DNA of 64,000 bases from Ornithinimicrobium sufpigmenti (GTDB lineage Bacteria; Actinomycetota; Actinomycetes; Actinomycetales; Dermatophilaceae): assembly GCF_004322775.1 (NCBI RefSeq), contig NZ_CP036403.1:2914001-2978000 (forward strand), written 5' to 3'. Position numbers and translations under genes: made by a program. Below are positions 40,316 through 49,612 of the stretch, in pieces. A model generated the notes under the pieces. That model was not told the origin of the DNA. It saw only the letters and a list, made by a program, of their open reading frames with translations, and searched no databases. Each line of letters starts with the position of its first letter. Positions within the stretch are counted from its first letter, which is position 1.

Positions 40316-41560
40316 GTGAGTGACCGCACCCGAACCGTCCCCCTGCGCCCGCTGACCCAGCCGGTCAGGCTGCAGAACGTCCTCTACGAGATCCGGGGGC
40401 CGGTGGCTGCCCGGGCCGCGCAGCTGGAGGCGGAGGGCCACCGCATCCTCAAGCTCAACATCGGCAACCCGGCACCCTTCGGCTTCGAGGCTCCGGACAC
40501 GATCCTGCAGGACATGATCGCCGCGCTGCCCACCGCCCAGGGCTACTCGGAGTCCAGGGGGATCCTGTCGGCACGGCGCGCCGTGGTCTCCCGCTACCAG
40601 GAGGTGCCGGGCTTCCCCGAGCTGGACGTGGACTCCGTCTACCTCGGCAACGGCGTCTCCGAGCTGATCATGATGACCCTTCAGGCGCTGCTCGACCCGG
40701 GCGACGAGGTGCTGGTGCCGGCCCCGGACTACCCCCTGTGGACGGCCGCGACCAGCCTGAGCGGCGGGACGCCCGTGCACTACCTGTGCGACGAGACCGA
40801 CGGGTGGAACCCCTCGGTCGAGGACATCCGCAGCAAGATCACGCCGCGCACGAAGGCCATGGTGGTGATCAACCCGAACAACCCGACGGGCGCGGTGTAC
40901 TCACGGGAGGTGCTGCAGCAGCTGGTCGAGCTCGCCCGCGAGCACTCCCTACTGCTCATGGCCGACGAGATCTACGACCGGATCCTCTACGACGACGCGC
41001 AGCACCACTCGCTCGCCGCCCTGGCCCCCGACCTGCTGTGCCTGACCTTCAACGGCCTGTCCAAGACCTACCGCGTGGCCGGCTACCGCGCGGGCTGGGT
41101 CGCGATCACCGGCCCCCGAGCCCACGCCCGGGGTTTCCTCGAGGGCGTCGAGCTGCTGGCCTCCACCCGCCTGTGCCCCAACGTGCCGGCCCAGCACGCG
41201 ATCCAGGTCGCGGTCTCGGGCCATCAGAGCATCGAGGCGCTGCTGGCTCCGGGCGGGCGCCTCCTCGAGCAGCGTGACACCGCCTGGTCCATGCTGAACG
41301 CCATCGAGGGGGTCAGCTGCGTCAAGCCGCAGGGCGCCCTCTACGCCTTCCCGCGCCTCGACCCCGAGGTGCACCAGATCCATGACGACGTCCGGCTCTG
41401 CCTGGACCTGCTCGAGCAGGAGAAGATGCTCGTCGTGCACGGCACGGGCTTCAACTGGCCGACCCCGGACCACCTGCGGCTGGTGATCCTGCCCTGGGCC
41501 GCCGACCTGCGTGCGGCCCTGGAGCGCCTGGGCAACTTCCTCTCCTCCTACCGGCAGTGA
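40316..41560 (+). CDS. PLP-dependent aminotransferase, AlaA-like (class I/II)
   Basis: A 414-residue fold-type I aminotransferase. The PLP lysine is in FNGLSKTYRVAGYRAGW (~res 245), with NPNNPTGAVYS (~190) and MADEIYDRILYDD (~220) as cofactor contacts. Close to the alanine-forming AlaA group (glutamate:pyruvate). I use GTG 40316 as start since the earlier frame is not conserved-looking. It diverges from sigR; the ~175-base gap holds the sigR promoter. Confidence 0.88.
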   Translation: MSDRTRTVPLRPLTQPVRLQNVLYEIRGPVAARAAQLEAEGHRILKLNIGNPAPFGFEAPDTILQDMIAALPTAQGYSESRGILSARRAVVSRYQEVPGFPELDVDSVYLGNGVSELIMMTLQALLDPGDEVLVPAPDYPLWTAATSLSGGTPVHYLCDETDGWNPSVEDIRSKITPRTKAMVVINPNNPTGAVYSREVLQQLVELAREHSLLLMADEIYDRILYDDAQHHSLAALAPDLLCLTFNGLSKTYRVAGYRAGWVAITGPRAHARGFLEGVELLASTRLCPNVPAQHAIQVAVSGHQSIEALLAPGGRLLEQRDTAWSMLNAIEGVSCVKPQGALYAFPRLDPEVHQIHDDVRLCLDLLEQEKMLVVHGTGFNWPTPDHLRLVILPWAADLRAALERLGNFLSSYRQ

Positions 41561-41567
41561 GCTGCTG

Positions 41568-42410
41568 ATGTGTGGCCGGTATGCCGCCAGCGCCCACCCG
41601 GACGAGCTGGTCGAGGCCTACGAGGTCGAGGTGGACGCGACCGACGAGCGGTCCCGCAGCGTGCTCAAGAGCCCACAGGACCCGCCCGCCGGGGGGCCGG
41701 ACTACAACATGGCCCCGAGCAAGCAGGCTCCCGTCGTGCTCACCCGCGCCCCGCGGGGCGAGGCGGACGGCATACCCGTCCGTCAGCTGCGGCTGCTCAC
41801 CTGGGGCCTCGTCCCGTCCTGGGCCAAGGACCCGTCGGTGGGCGCCCGGATGACCAACGCGCGGGTCGAGACCGTGCTGGAGAAGCCGGCTTTCGCCAGG
41901 GCGGCCGCCGCGCGACGCTGCCTGGTGCCGATCTCCGGCTGGTACGAGTGGCAGGCCAGCCCCGTGGCGACCACCCGAGCCGGCAAGCCGCGCAAGCAGC
42001 CGTTCTACATCACCCGCAGCGACGGGGCACCACTGGCGCTGGCAGGGCTCTACGAGTTCTGGAAGGACCCGGCGGCACCGCCGCAGGACCCGCTGTCCTG
42101 GATCGTCTCCTACACCGTCCTCACCCGCGCGGCCGAGCCGGGGCTGGACCGCATCCACGACCGTCAGCCGCTCGCGCTGGAGCCGGACACGTGGGCGGAC
42201 TGGCTGGATCCCGGGCTGACCTCCCCCGGCCAGGTGCAGGACCTGCTCGGGGCGGCGACCGACCACGGGCCGGGCCGGTTCGAGGCGTGGCCCATCGGGC
42301 AGGCCGTCGGGAGCACCCGCAACAACGGCCCGCAGCTGCTGGAGCCCGTCCCGACCGAGGAGCTGGTGGGGGTCGTGGACCCGATGACCGGCGAGGTGAT
42401 CGGGGGATGA
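41568..42410 (+). CDS. SRAP (SOS response-associated peptidase) domain protein
   Basis: A 280-residue HMCES/YedK-type protein that covalently captures abasic sites in single-stranded DNA. Catalytic Cys2 in MCGRY (exposed after removal of Met), Asn in DYNMAPSKQ (~res 50), Glu in ISGWYEW (~126), and His in LDRIHDRQPLAL (~198) are all visible. Starts 8 bases after the aminotransferase stop and overlaps the following hydrolase (ATGA). Confidence 0.93.
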   Translation: MCGRYAASAHPDELVEAYEVEVDATDERSRSVLKSPQDPPAGGPDYNMAPSKQAPVVLTRAPRGEADGIPVRQLRLLTWGLVPSWAKDPSVGARMTNARVETVLEKPAFARAAAARRCLVPISGWYEWQASPVATTRAGKPRKQPFYITRSDGAPLALAGLYEFWKDPAAPPQDPLSWIVSYTVLTRAAEPGLDRIHDRQPLALEPDTWADWLDPGLTSPGQVQDLLGAATDHGPGRFEAWPIGQAVGSTRNNGPQLLEPVPTEELVGVVDPMTGEVIGG

Positions 42411-43267
42411 CGGCGTCGGGAGAGCGGCGCCCGACGTCCGACGGCGGCAAGGCTCGGGCCGACGTGGGCGCGACCAGGGCCGAGGTGGACAGCCAGCCCG
42501 TCCCCACCAGCCAGGGACCGGCCGCGATCCGGGTCTTCCCGGCAGACCGCGGACGCGAGCGGGGCACCGTGCTGGTCGGCCACGGTGCCGGGGGTCAGCG
42601 TGACGCCGCCGACGTCCTGGCCCTGCTGGACCTGACCGCCGACGGGTGGACCGTGGTGCTGCTCGACCAGCCCTGGCGGGTCGCTGGCCGCAGGGTGGCG
42701 ACCGCCCCACCGACCCTGGACCTGGCCTGGTCGGAGGTGCTCGAGGCGCTCGCCCAGGGCGGGCGGGCCCCGGACGGCATACCCCTGCCCAGGCCGTGGG
42801 TGCATGCCGGACGCAGCGCAGGTGCGCGCGTCGCCTGCCGCATCAGCGTGGACGGGCCGCCCCCGCCCCCAGGTGCGGTGGTCGCGCTGGCCTTCCCCCT
42901 GCACCCGCCCGGCAAGCCCGAGCGCAGCCGGGCCGCGGAGCTGGCTGCCCCCCTGGCTGCCGGCATCCCCACGCTGGTCGTCCAGGGCGGCCGCGACCCG
43001 ATGGGGACTCCGCACCAGATCCGGCAGGCCCTCGGCGACCCGTTGCCCGAGACGCTGACCCTCCGCGAGGTTCCGGGCAACCACTCCCCCACCCGGGACG
43101 TGGCCGCCTTGCTTGACCACGTCCGCACCTTCCTGGACCGGCACCTGCCCCGCGACGCAGGCGTGGTGGGCGGCCCACCCCGGACCGCGTCCGGCGACCG
43201 CCCCGCGGAGGGCCCCGTTGCTAGCGTGGGCCGCACCCCCAGCCGCACAGGAGCCCCGACGTCATGA
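42407..43267 (+). CDS. alpha/beta hydrolase of the KANL3/Tex30-like family
   Basis: A 286-residue protein: oxyanion loop VLVGHGAGGQRDAAD (~res 55-70), nucleophile elbow AGRSAGARVA (~128-137) and catalytic His in VPGNHSPTRD (~225). The first ~40 residues are variable, and the last ~30 low complexity. Substrate unknown. Its ATG overlaps the SRAP stop and its stop overlaps the aroA ATG, so the SRAP-hydrolase-aroA-rsgA run is coupled throughout. Confidence 0.75.
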   Translation: MTASGERRPTSDGGKARADVGATRAEVDSQPVPTSQGPAAIRVFPADRGRERGTVLVGHGAGGQRDAADVLALLDLTADGWTVVLLDQPWRVAGRRVATAPPTLDLAWSEVLEALAQGGRAPDGIPLPRPWVHAGRSAGARVACRISVDGPPPPPGAVVALAFPLHPPGKPERSRAAELAAPLAAGIPTLVVQGGRDPMGTPHQIRQALGDPLPETLTLREVPGNHSPTRDVAALLDHVRTFLDRHLPRDAGVVGGPPRTASGDRPAEGPVASVGRTPSRTGAPTS

Positions 43268-44715
43268 TCGCCCCGACGCCCGCCGTCACACCCCCGCTCT
43301 GGACGGCGCCCTGCGCGGACGGTCCCGTCGACGGACAGGTGCGGGTCCCCGGCAGCAAGTCCCTGACCAACCGTTGGCTGGTCCTCGCGGCGCTCGCCGA
43401 CGGCCCGTGCACCCTGCACCACCCGCTGCGCTCGAGCGACACCGAGCACATGGTGGGGGCGCTGCGTGCGCTCGGGGTCGGGATCGACACCACCACGGAG
43501 GACCGCTGGGTGGTGCAGCCACCCCGGGGGAGCTTCACCTCCGGCATCGAGGTCGACTGCGGCCAGGCCGGCACGGTGATGCGGTTCGTGCCCCCGCTCG
43601 CGGCGCTGGCGAACGGTCCCGTCCGTTTCGTCGGTCACCACTCCGCCCTCACCCGACCGGTGGGGCCGGTGCTGGACGGGCTACGTGCCCTGGACGTGGA
43701 GGTCGACGACGAGGGGCGCGGCACCCTGCCGTTCACCGTGCGCGGCCGAGGCCGCCCGGCCCACCCTGGACAGGCTGGTGCCGCCCAGGATCCCGCGAGG
43801 GCGGACGGGACCACGCCCCCGCGGGTGCGCATCGACGCCTCGGCCAGCTCGCAGTTCGTCTCCGCCCTGCTCCTGGCCGGCAGCGCGCACCCCGCGGGGC
43901 TGCACCTGGAGCACACCGGCGCCGTGCTGCCCAGCCTGCCGCACGTGCAGATGACCCTGGAGGTGCTCGCCCGGGTGGGGGTGGTCGTCGACCGACCCAC
44001 GCCCACCAGCTGGCAGGTGCACCCCGGCCCGGTCCGGGCCTTCGAGGTCGAGGTGGAGCCCGACCTGTCCTCCGCTGCCCCGTTCCTCGCCTTGGCGGCG
44101 GTCACGGGGGGTCGGATGCGCGTCCTGGGCTGGCCCCCGGCGACCAGCCAGCCCGGTGAGCGGATGCGCGAGGTGCTCGAGGCCATGGGCGCCCGCACCG
44201 AGCTCTCCGACGGCACGCTCACCGCCCAAGGGGCACCGGGCGGGCAACTGCGCGGCGTCGACCTCGATCTGGGCGAGGTTGGTGAGCTGACCCCGGTCGT
44301 CGCGGCGCTCGCCACCGTGGCGCAGGAGCCGAGCACGATCCGGGGAGTGGGTCACCTGCGCGGTCACGAGACGGACCGGCTGGCCGCCTTGGCCACCGAG
44401 ATCTCCCGCCTCGGGGCGCGGGCCCGGGAGACGCCGGACGGGCTGGAGATCGAGCCCGCGCCGTTGCACCCGGCACAGCTGCAGACCTACCACGACCACC
44501 GGATGGCGATGTTCGCCGCTGTCGTCGGGGCGGCCGTGCCCGGGGTCCTGGTGGAGGACGTCGCCACCGCTGCCAAGACCTACCCGGGGTTCGATCGGGT
44601 ATGGAGCGCCGCCGTCGCGAGCGCGGCGGGTCCCGGCTCGACGGGTCCTCGCCCGGCTGGCCCGGGCCCCACCGGTTCGGCCGGTACCGAGCCGCGGCAC
44701 GAGGGGGAGCGGTGA
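43264..44715 (+). CDS. aroA: 3-phosphoshikimate 1-carboxyvinyltransferase (EPSP synthase)
   Basis: Joins shikimate-3-phosphate and PEP in chorismate synthesis; 483 residues, longer than the ~430 norm. The excess comes from a Pro/Ala insertion after VRGRGRPA (~160-185) and a C-terminal Gly/Pro tail. Signature segments: VPGSKSLTNRWLVLAAL (~21-37), VDCGQAGTVMRF (~98-109), and the Asp/His region QTYHDHRMAMFAA (~405). Its end overlaps rsgA (GTGA). Confidence 0.94.
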   Translation: MIAPTPAVTPPLWTAPCADGPVDGQVRVPGSKSLTNRWLVLAALADGPCTLHHPLRSSDTEHMVGALRALGVGIDTTTEDRWVVQPPRGSFTSGIEVDCGQAGTVMRFVPPLAALANGPVRFVGHHSALTRPVGPVLDGLRALDVEVDDEGRGTLPFTVRGRGRPAHPGQAGAAQDPARADGTTPPRVRIDASASSQFVSALLLAGSAHPAGLHLEHTGAVLPSLPHVQMTLEVLARVGVVVDRPTPTSWQVHPGPVRAFEVEVEPDLSSAAPFLALAAVTGGRMRVLGWPPATSQPGERMREVLEAMGARTELSDGTLTAQGAPGGQLRGVDLDLGEVGELTPVVAALATVAQEPSTIRGVGHLRGHETDRLAALATEISRLGARARETPDGLEIEPAPLHPAQLQTYHDHRMAMFAAVVGAAVPGVLVEDVATAAKTYPGFDRVWSAAVASAAGPGSTGPRPAGPGPTGSAGTEPRHEGER

Positions 44716-45731
44716 GCGGACGGTACGACCACCTCGACGAGTCGTCGGTGCGCACGCGTCCCTCCCGCAAGGGCACCCGGCCCCGGACCAAGGACCGGCC
44801 CGCGCACGAGGACGCGGTGGTCGGGGTGGTCGTCGGGGTGGACCGCGGCCGCTACACCACCAGGCTCGAGGACCGCACGGTCGTGACGATGCGTGCCCGG
44901 GAGCTGGGCCGGTCACGCATCGTCGTGGGCGACCGCGTGGCGATGGTCGGCGACACCTCGGGTGAGCCGGACGCCCTCGCCCGGATCGTGCGCGTCGAGG
45001 AGCGGGAGACCGTGCTGCGCCGCAGTGCCGACGACTCCGACACGGTGGAGCGGGTGATCGTGGCCAACGCCGACCAGCTGGTCGTCGTCACTGCGCTGGC
45101 CGACCCGGAGCCCCGGGAGCGGATGGTCGACCGGTGCCTGGTGGCCGCCTACGACGCCGGGCTGGACCCGCTCCTGGTGCTGACCAAGGCCGACCTCGCC
45201 GACCCGGAGACCTTCCTGCGGCACTACCGGGCGCTCGACGTGCCGTGGGTGGTCACCCGTGGTGGCCCGGACGGGCAGCTCGAGGCAGCCTCGGTCGAGA
45301 CCGTGCGCGAGCGGCTGACGGGCCGGACCAGCGTGCTGGTCGGCCACTCGGGCGTGGGCAAGTCCACGCTCGTCAACGCGCTGGTGCCGGACGCTCACCG
45401 GGCCACCGGGGTGGTCAACGCCGTGACCGGGCGCGGACGGCATACCTCGACCTCGGCGGTGGCGCTGGAGCTGCCGGGGGGCGGCTGGGTGGTCGATACC
45501 CCTGGTGTCCGCTCCTTCGGGCTGGGGCACGTCGATCCGGCCAGCTTCGTCGAGCACTTCGACGACCTGGCCCCCGGCACCGCCGGGTGCCCGCGCGGCT
45601 GCAGCCACGACGAGCCCGAGTGCGCCCTGGACGCGTGGGTGGCAGAGGGGCACGCGGGGGCGTCCGGACCGGCACGGCTGGAGTCGCTGCGTCGCCTGCT
45701 GCGCAGCCGCACCGGTGAGGATCGCGGCTGA
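44712..45731 (+). CDS. rsgA: small ribosomal subunit biogenesis GTPase RsgA
   Basis: Circularly permuted GTPase that checks 30S maturation; 339 residues. OB fold in residues ~35-110; G motifs in permuted order: LTKADLADPE (G4, ~155), GHSGVGKSTLVNAL (G1, ~217-230), DTPGVRSFGL (G3, ~265). C-terminal zinc ligands are in CPRGCSHDEPEC. The GTG start overlaps the aroA stop. Confidence 0.94.
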   Translation: MSGRYDHLDESSVRTRPSRKGTRPRTKDRPAHEDAVVGVVVGVDRGRYTTRLEDRTVVTMRARELGRSRIVVGDRVAMVGDTSGEPDALARIVRVEERETVLRRSADDSDTVERVIVANADQLVVVTALADPEPRERMVDRCLVAAYDAGLDPLLVLTKADLADPETFLRHYRALDVPWVVTRGGPDGQLEAASVETVRERLTGRTSVLVGHSGVGKSTLVNALVPDAHRATGVVNAVTGRGRHTSTSAVALELPGGGWVVDTPGVRSFGLGHVDPASFVEHFDDLAPGTAGCPRGCSHDEPECALDAWVAEGHAGASGPARLESLRRLLRSRTGEDRG

Positions 45732-45759
45732 GCCGGGAGGGCCGGGCTACCGTGTGCGG

Positions 45760-46587
45760 GTGACCGGCTACCACGACGACCTCCGACTCGCCCACGTCCT
45801 CGCGGACGCGATCGAACGCACCGCGCTCGACCTCTTCGGCTCCCCCGACCTCGACGGGCAGGCTGGACCAGAGGCCAGCCTCGAGGGCAGCGTCGTCACC
45901 TCGGCCACGACCCGGCTGGAGGAGCTGGTCCGGCACCAGCTGCAGCGCACGCGCCCGCGGGACCGGGTCGAGGGCCGGTGGCTGCCGCCCACCGGGCAGG
46001 CCGACCGGTGCTGGACCATCGACGTCGTGGACGGCCTGGCCAACTATGTGCGGGGACTGCCCGTCTGGGCCACCCTCATCTCGCTGGTGGTCGAGGACCA
46101 GCCCGTCCTGGGGCTCGTCGCAGCACCCTCCCTGGCCCGCCGCTGGTGGGCGGGGTCCGGCACCGGCGCCTGGACGGGCCGCACCCTCTCACGCGCGCGG
46201 CAGGTGCAGGTCTCGGACTCCTCCGTGCTGGCGCACGCCTCGGTCTCCGCAGACGACGTCCATGACTGGACGGCGGGACCGCACGGGGCCGGCTTCGGCC
46301 ATCTGGCGGAACGGGCCTGGCGGACCCGGGCCTACGGCGACTTCTGGAGCCACGCCCTGGTGGCCGAGGGTGCCATCGACCTCGGGCTCAGTGCCCGGGC
46401 CGACCTGCTCCAGCTCGCCGCGCTGCTGCCGCTGGTGCAGGAGGCCGGGGGCCGCATCAGCGACCCCTTCGGCGCGCCGGTCGAGCTCCCGCAGCTCGGC
46501 GGCGGGCTTCCGGTCGTGAGCAGCAACGGTCACCTCCACGAGGAGGTCATCCAGCTGCTCGGCGCACTCCCCGACGCCGCCGGCTGA
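45760..46587 (+). CDS. HisN/inositol monophosphatase-family protein with lost metal ligands
   Basis: A 275-residue protein placed, like actinobacterial hisN (histidinol-phosphatase), right after rsgA. The fold is plain: IDVVDGLANYVRGLPVWATL (~87-106) and YGDFWSHALVAEGAIDL (~192) align with HisN. But the metal sites differ. VTxAD is VTSAT (46-50), the GEE pair is absent (VEGRW at 70-74), DxxDGT is DVVDGL (88-93), and the late Trp-Asp is LLQ. Only D88 and D91 remain, so phosphatase activity seems unlikely. It may be a degenerate hisN or a regulatory relative. Confidence 0.8.
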   Translation: MTGYHDDLRLAHVLADAIERTALDLFGSPDLDGQAGPEASLEGSVVTSATTRLEELVRHQLQRTRPRDRVEGRWLPPTGQADRCWTIDVVDGLANYVRGLPVWATLISLVVEDQPVLGLVAAPSLARRWWAGSGTGAWTGRTLSRARQVQVSDSSVLAHASVSADDVHDWTAGPHGAGFGHLAERAWRTRAYGDFWSHALVAEGAIDLGLSARADLLQLAALLPLVQEAGGRISDPFGAPVELPQLGGGLPVVSSNGHLHEEVIQLLGALPDAAG

Positions 46588-46591
46588 GTCC

Positions 46592-47992
46592 TCAGACCGG
46601 GTCGTCGCCGGGGCCGGAAGCCGTGCGCACCGGACCCAGGCCCAGGTCGGCCGCGCCACCGACCTCGTCGGGGTCACCGACGGCCACGACGGTCCAGCCC
46701 GGACCGAGGCGCACCTCGTCCCACGCCGCCCCGGCCTGCTCCGCCGTCAGACCGCGCAGCTGCTCCATGGTGCGGGTGACGGTGTCGGTCGGCAGCTCGT
46801 CGGAGACCAGGGACACCAGCTCGTCCGCGACGGCGTCCGCGGTGAGGTAGCGGCCCGGGGCGGTCATCGCGACGAAGTTGGCGGCCTGCTCGACCTCCGC
46901 CTGCTCCAGCTCTGCCCCGGGGGTCTGCAGGATCTGCAGCAGCTCCGTCAGCGCAGCCACCGTCGCGTCCGCCCGGACCGCTCCCCCGACCACCGTCAGG
47001 CCTCCTGCCGCCCGTGGCCGGAAACCGGCGCGGACGCCGTAGGTGTAGCCCTTCTCCTCCCGCAGGACCCGGTCGATGCGGGCGTGGGGCGAGCCGCCGA
47101 GGAGCAGGCCCAGCGCCTGATAGGTGCCCCAGCCGTGGGGAGTTCGCCGGTCGGGCCCCGGCCGGCCCAGGTAGAGCTCGGTCTGGGCCAGGCCCGGACG
47201 CGGCACGATGACGAGCCCGGCCGCGTCGTCGGCCCGCCGCGCCGGTCCCGGCGGACCGGGCGGCACGTCGGCCCCGGACCATCCGCCGAGGGTCCGGGCG
47301 ATCGACCTCTCCGGATCGGGGAGCACGGACAGGTCGCCGGCCAGGATGACCCAGCCACCCTGCGCCGAGAGGGTGGTATGCCGTTCCTGGAGGTGCTCGG
47401 GGGTCAGTGCCCGCACCGAGGCCCGGGTGCCGCCGAGCGGGCGGTGCGGGCGGTCGCGCTCGACGTAGTAGGCGGCCATGAACTCCCTCGCCGCCCTGGT
47501 ACCCGGGTCGGCGAGCTCATGGTCGATGTCGGCGAGGCGGTGGCGCGCCAGGCGGGCCACCTGCGGCTGGGGGAAGGTCGGCTCCGTCAGGACCTCGGTG
47601 AGGAGCTCGAGCGCCACGTCCAGGTGGCGGGCGGTCACCTCCAGGCCCAGGTGGACCCCGCGCTCGCCGGCACCGGTCCCCCAGGCGATCCCGTGCCGCT
47701 CCATGAGGTCCGCGAGCTCCTCGTCGGTATGGGACCGGGTGCCCTCGTCGAGCGCGCGCGCCATGAGCAGGGTCGAGCCCTCGGTCCCACGAGCCTCGTG
47801 CGAGACGGGTGCCCTCAACGCCACCCGCAGGGAGAGGACGTGCTGGCCGGGCAGGTCCACCAGGAGCAGGCGCAGCCCGCCCGGCAGGGCCACCTCGTGC
47901 GGCTGCGGGAACGACCATGCTCCCGGGGGCGCCACGGCCGGGCGGTCGAGGACCCGCGGCGGCGCGGCGGGGGACGGTGCGGTGCGCCTCAT
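46592..47992 (-). CDS. M16 family peptidase-like protein, non-catalytic subunit
   Basis: A 466-residue two-domain M16 fold. The zinc motif HxxEH is missing: the aligned position reads TLLMARALDEGT. The C-terminal half keeps the substrate-binding segment EEKGYTYGVRAGF (Arg/Tyr pair, ~305-317). This is typical of the alpha/beta pairs in which one M16 subunit is catalytic (next gene) and the other assists. Starts at ATG 47992, overlapping the stop of the catalytic gene. Confidence 0.88.
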   Translation of the reverse strand: MRRTAPSPAAPPRVLDRPAVAPPGAWSFPQPHEVALPGGLRLLLVDLPGQHVLSLRVALRAPVSHEARGTEGSTLLMARALDEGTRSHTDEELADLMERHGIAWGTGAGERGVHLGLEVTARHLDVALELLTEVLTEPTFPQPQVARLARHRLADIDHELADPGTRAAREFMAAYYVERDRPHRPLGGTRASVRALTPEHLQERHTTLSAQGGWVILAGDLSVLPDPERSIARTLGGWSGADVPPGPPGPARRADDAAGLVIVPRPGLAQTELYLGRPGPDRRTPHGWGTYQALGLLLGGSPHARIDRVLREEKGYTYGVRAGFRPRAAGGLTVVGGAVRADATVAALTELLQILQTPGAELEQAEVEQAANFVAMTAPGRYLTADAVADELVSLVSDELPTDTVTRTMEQLRGLTAEQAGAAWDEVRLGPGWTVVAVGDPDEVGGAADLGLGPVRTASGPGDDPV

Positions 47993-49260
47993 ACCGGCTC
48001 CTTCCGGTAGAGGAGGGTGGCGGCCGTCTGTGGCACCAACCACCGGGCGGCCGCCTGACGCACCCGCTCGGCCGGGACCGACTGCACCTGGTCGAGATGG
48101 GTGTTGACGTGCGCGGGGTCCCCGAAGATCAGCGCGGCCCGGCTGATCAGCTCGGCACGCTCGTCATGGGTGGCCAGCGCCTCGAGCCAGGACCGTTCCG
48201 TATCCGCCCGGGAGGCCTCGAGCTCCGCCGGGGTGGGCCCCTGTCGGGCGAAGCTGGTCAGCTCCTCGGCCACCGCCTGCTCGACCGCCTGCGGGTCGAC
48301 GCCCTCGGTCACGTCCACCACGAGCAGCCCCAGGGAGGTGCCGTCCCGCAGGCCCAGGGCCGAGGCGGAACACCCGCTCGAGGTCTCCTCGCCGCGCAGC
48401 AGCCGCCGGTGCAGCCGCGAGACCGACAACGAGGCGAGCGCGTCGAGGGCCAGCGCACAGGCCAGGAAGTCCGGGTGCGTCACGGCGGGCAGCCGGAAGC
48501 CGAGGTAGATCCGCTCGGAGGGGACCTCCTCGGTCAGCTCCAGCCGCAACGGCTTCGGCAACGGGCCCAGGGGGGCTCTGAGCGTCGGCCGGGGCTCGGT
48601 GCCGTCGACCAGGTGACCCAGGTACCGCTCGGCGAGGCGGAAGCCGTCCTCGGGGGCCAGGTCGCCGACCATCGTGAGCACGCTCGTCCCCGGGCCGTAG
48701 TGGGCGCGGTAGAAGTCGTGCACGTCCTCCAGGGTCGCGGCCTGCAGGTCGGCCATCGAGCCGATCGGGGTGTGGTGGTAGGGGTGCCCCTCGGGGAAGA
48801 CCAGCGCGCACAGGTGCGCCAGGGCCTGGCCGTACGGCACGGTGTCGTAGCGCTGGCGCTTCTCCTCCACGACCACGTCGCGCTGGACGTCCAGGTTGGT
48901 CTGGGTCACCGCGGGCAGCAGGTGACCGTGCCGGTCGCCCTCCAGCCACAGGGCCAGCTCGAGGGCTCCGGTCGGGACCGACTGGACGTAGGCGGTGCGG
49001 TCGAAGCTGGTGGTCGCGTTGGCCCGGCCGCCGTGCGACATGAGCAGCGACATGTGCTCGCCCTCCTCCACCAGCTCGCTGCCCTCGAACATGAGGTGCT
49101 CGAACAGATGGGCCAGCCCGGTCCGGCCCGGCTGCTCGTGCCTGGACCCGACGTCGACCCACAGGCTCATCGAGACGTTCGGGACCGAGTGGTCCTCGCT
49201 CACGACCACGCGGAGGCCGTTGTCCAGGGTCGTCTGGGCGATGGGGAACTGCAGGGACAT
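47989..49260 (-). CDS. M16 family zinc metallopeptidase, catalytic subunit
   Basis: A 423-residue peptidase with the inverted zinc motif in GLAHLFEHLMFEGS (HxxEH, ~res 46-55) and the distal Glu in VVVEEKRQRYD (~135). Pitrilysin/MPP-beta-like. It degrades or trims peptides; no signal peptide is seen. The ATG at 49260 is used; GTG at 49266 is possible. It overlaps its non-catalytic partner by four bases. Upstream lie a 17-bp tandem array and the initiator tRNA. Confidence 0.9.
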   Translation of the reverse strand: MSLQFPIAQTTLDNGLRVVVSEDHSVPNVSMSLWVDVGSRHEQPGRTGLAHLFEHLMFEGSELVEEGEHMSLLMSHGGRANATTSFDRTAYVQSVPTGALELALWLEGDRHGHLLPAVTQTNLDVQRDVVVEEKRQRYDTVPYGQALAHLCALVFPEGHPYHHTPIGSMADLQAATLEDVHDFYRAHYGPGTSVLTMVGDLAPEDGFRLAERYLGHLVDGTEPRPTLRAPLGPLPKPLRLELTEEVPSERIYLGFRLPAVTHPDFLACALALDALASLSVSRLHRRLLRGEETSSGCSASALGLRDGTSLGLLVVDVTEGVDPQAVEQAVAEELTSFARQGPTPAELEASRADTERSWLEALATHDERAELISRAALIFGDPAHVNTHLDQVQSVPAERVRQAAARWLVPQTAATLLYRKEPV

Positions 49261-49326
49261 AGGCACCCCACCCTAGTTCGGCGACGCGAGCCGGGATGAG
49301 GCGGGATGAGCAGCGATGCTCCAGAG

Positions 49327-49394
49327 GCCTCGGATGGACCTGGGCCTCGGATGCACCTGGGCCTTGAATGCCCTTGGGCCTTGGATGCACGAAG
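49327..49394. repeat. 17-bp tandem repeat, four copies
   Basis: Abutting 17-base units start at 49327, 49344, 49361 and 49378 (type GCCTCGGATGCACCTGG). They lie between the initiator tRNA terminator and the M16 gene; the last unit runs into the hairpin arm. Confidence 0.8.
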
Positions 49395-49421
49395 GCCCGG
49401 ACCGTGCGGTCCGGGCCTTCG
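49390..49421 (-). terminator. terminator of the initiator tRNA gene
   Basis: CGAAGGCCCGGACC (49390-49403) pairs exactly with 49408-49421 around GTGC. It lies 21 bases past the tRNA 3' end in the direction of transcription. Confidence 0.8.
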
Positions 49422-49441
49422 TCTCGCAGACGCGAGTCCAG

Positions 49442-49515
49442 TAGCGGGGGCAGGATTTGAACCTGCGACCTCCGGGTTATGAGCCCGGCGAGCTACCGAG
49501 CTGCTCCACCCCGCG
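49442..49515 (-). tRNA. initiator tRNA-fMet (CAT anticodon)
   Basis: A 74-base cloverleaf, CCA not encoded. Acceptor 5' strand CGCGGGG meets CCCCGC with the first pair C1:T72 unpaired. The anticodon loop CTCATAA is held by GGG/CCC, the three G:C pairs that mark initiator tRNAs. T-arm GCAGG-TTCAAAT-CCTGC is standard. The C1 mismatch and the GGG/CCC stem separate it from elongator Met tRNA. Confidence 0.96.
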
Positions 49516-49612
49516 TCGTTGCGAAACCCCACTCTACGACATGGCCGGGGCCCGCACCAAATCCTGGTGCGGGCCCCGGCACGGTCCCGTCGTCGGGCGG
49601 GAGTCCGAAGCC

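Noticed and set aside
49200..49532. Minus-strand ORF over the 17-bp array and initiator tRNA
   Set aside because: It reads through a tRNA, a terminator and the array; its content follows from the repeat.
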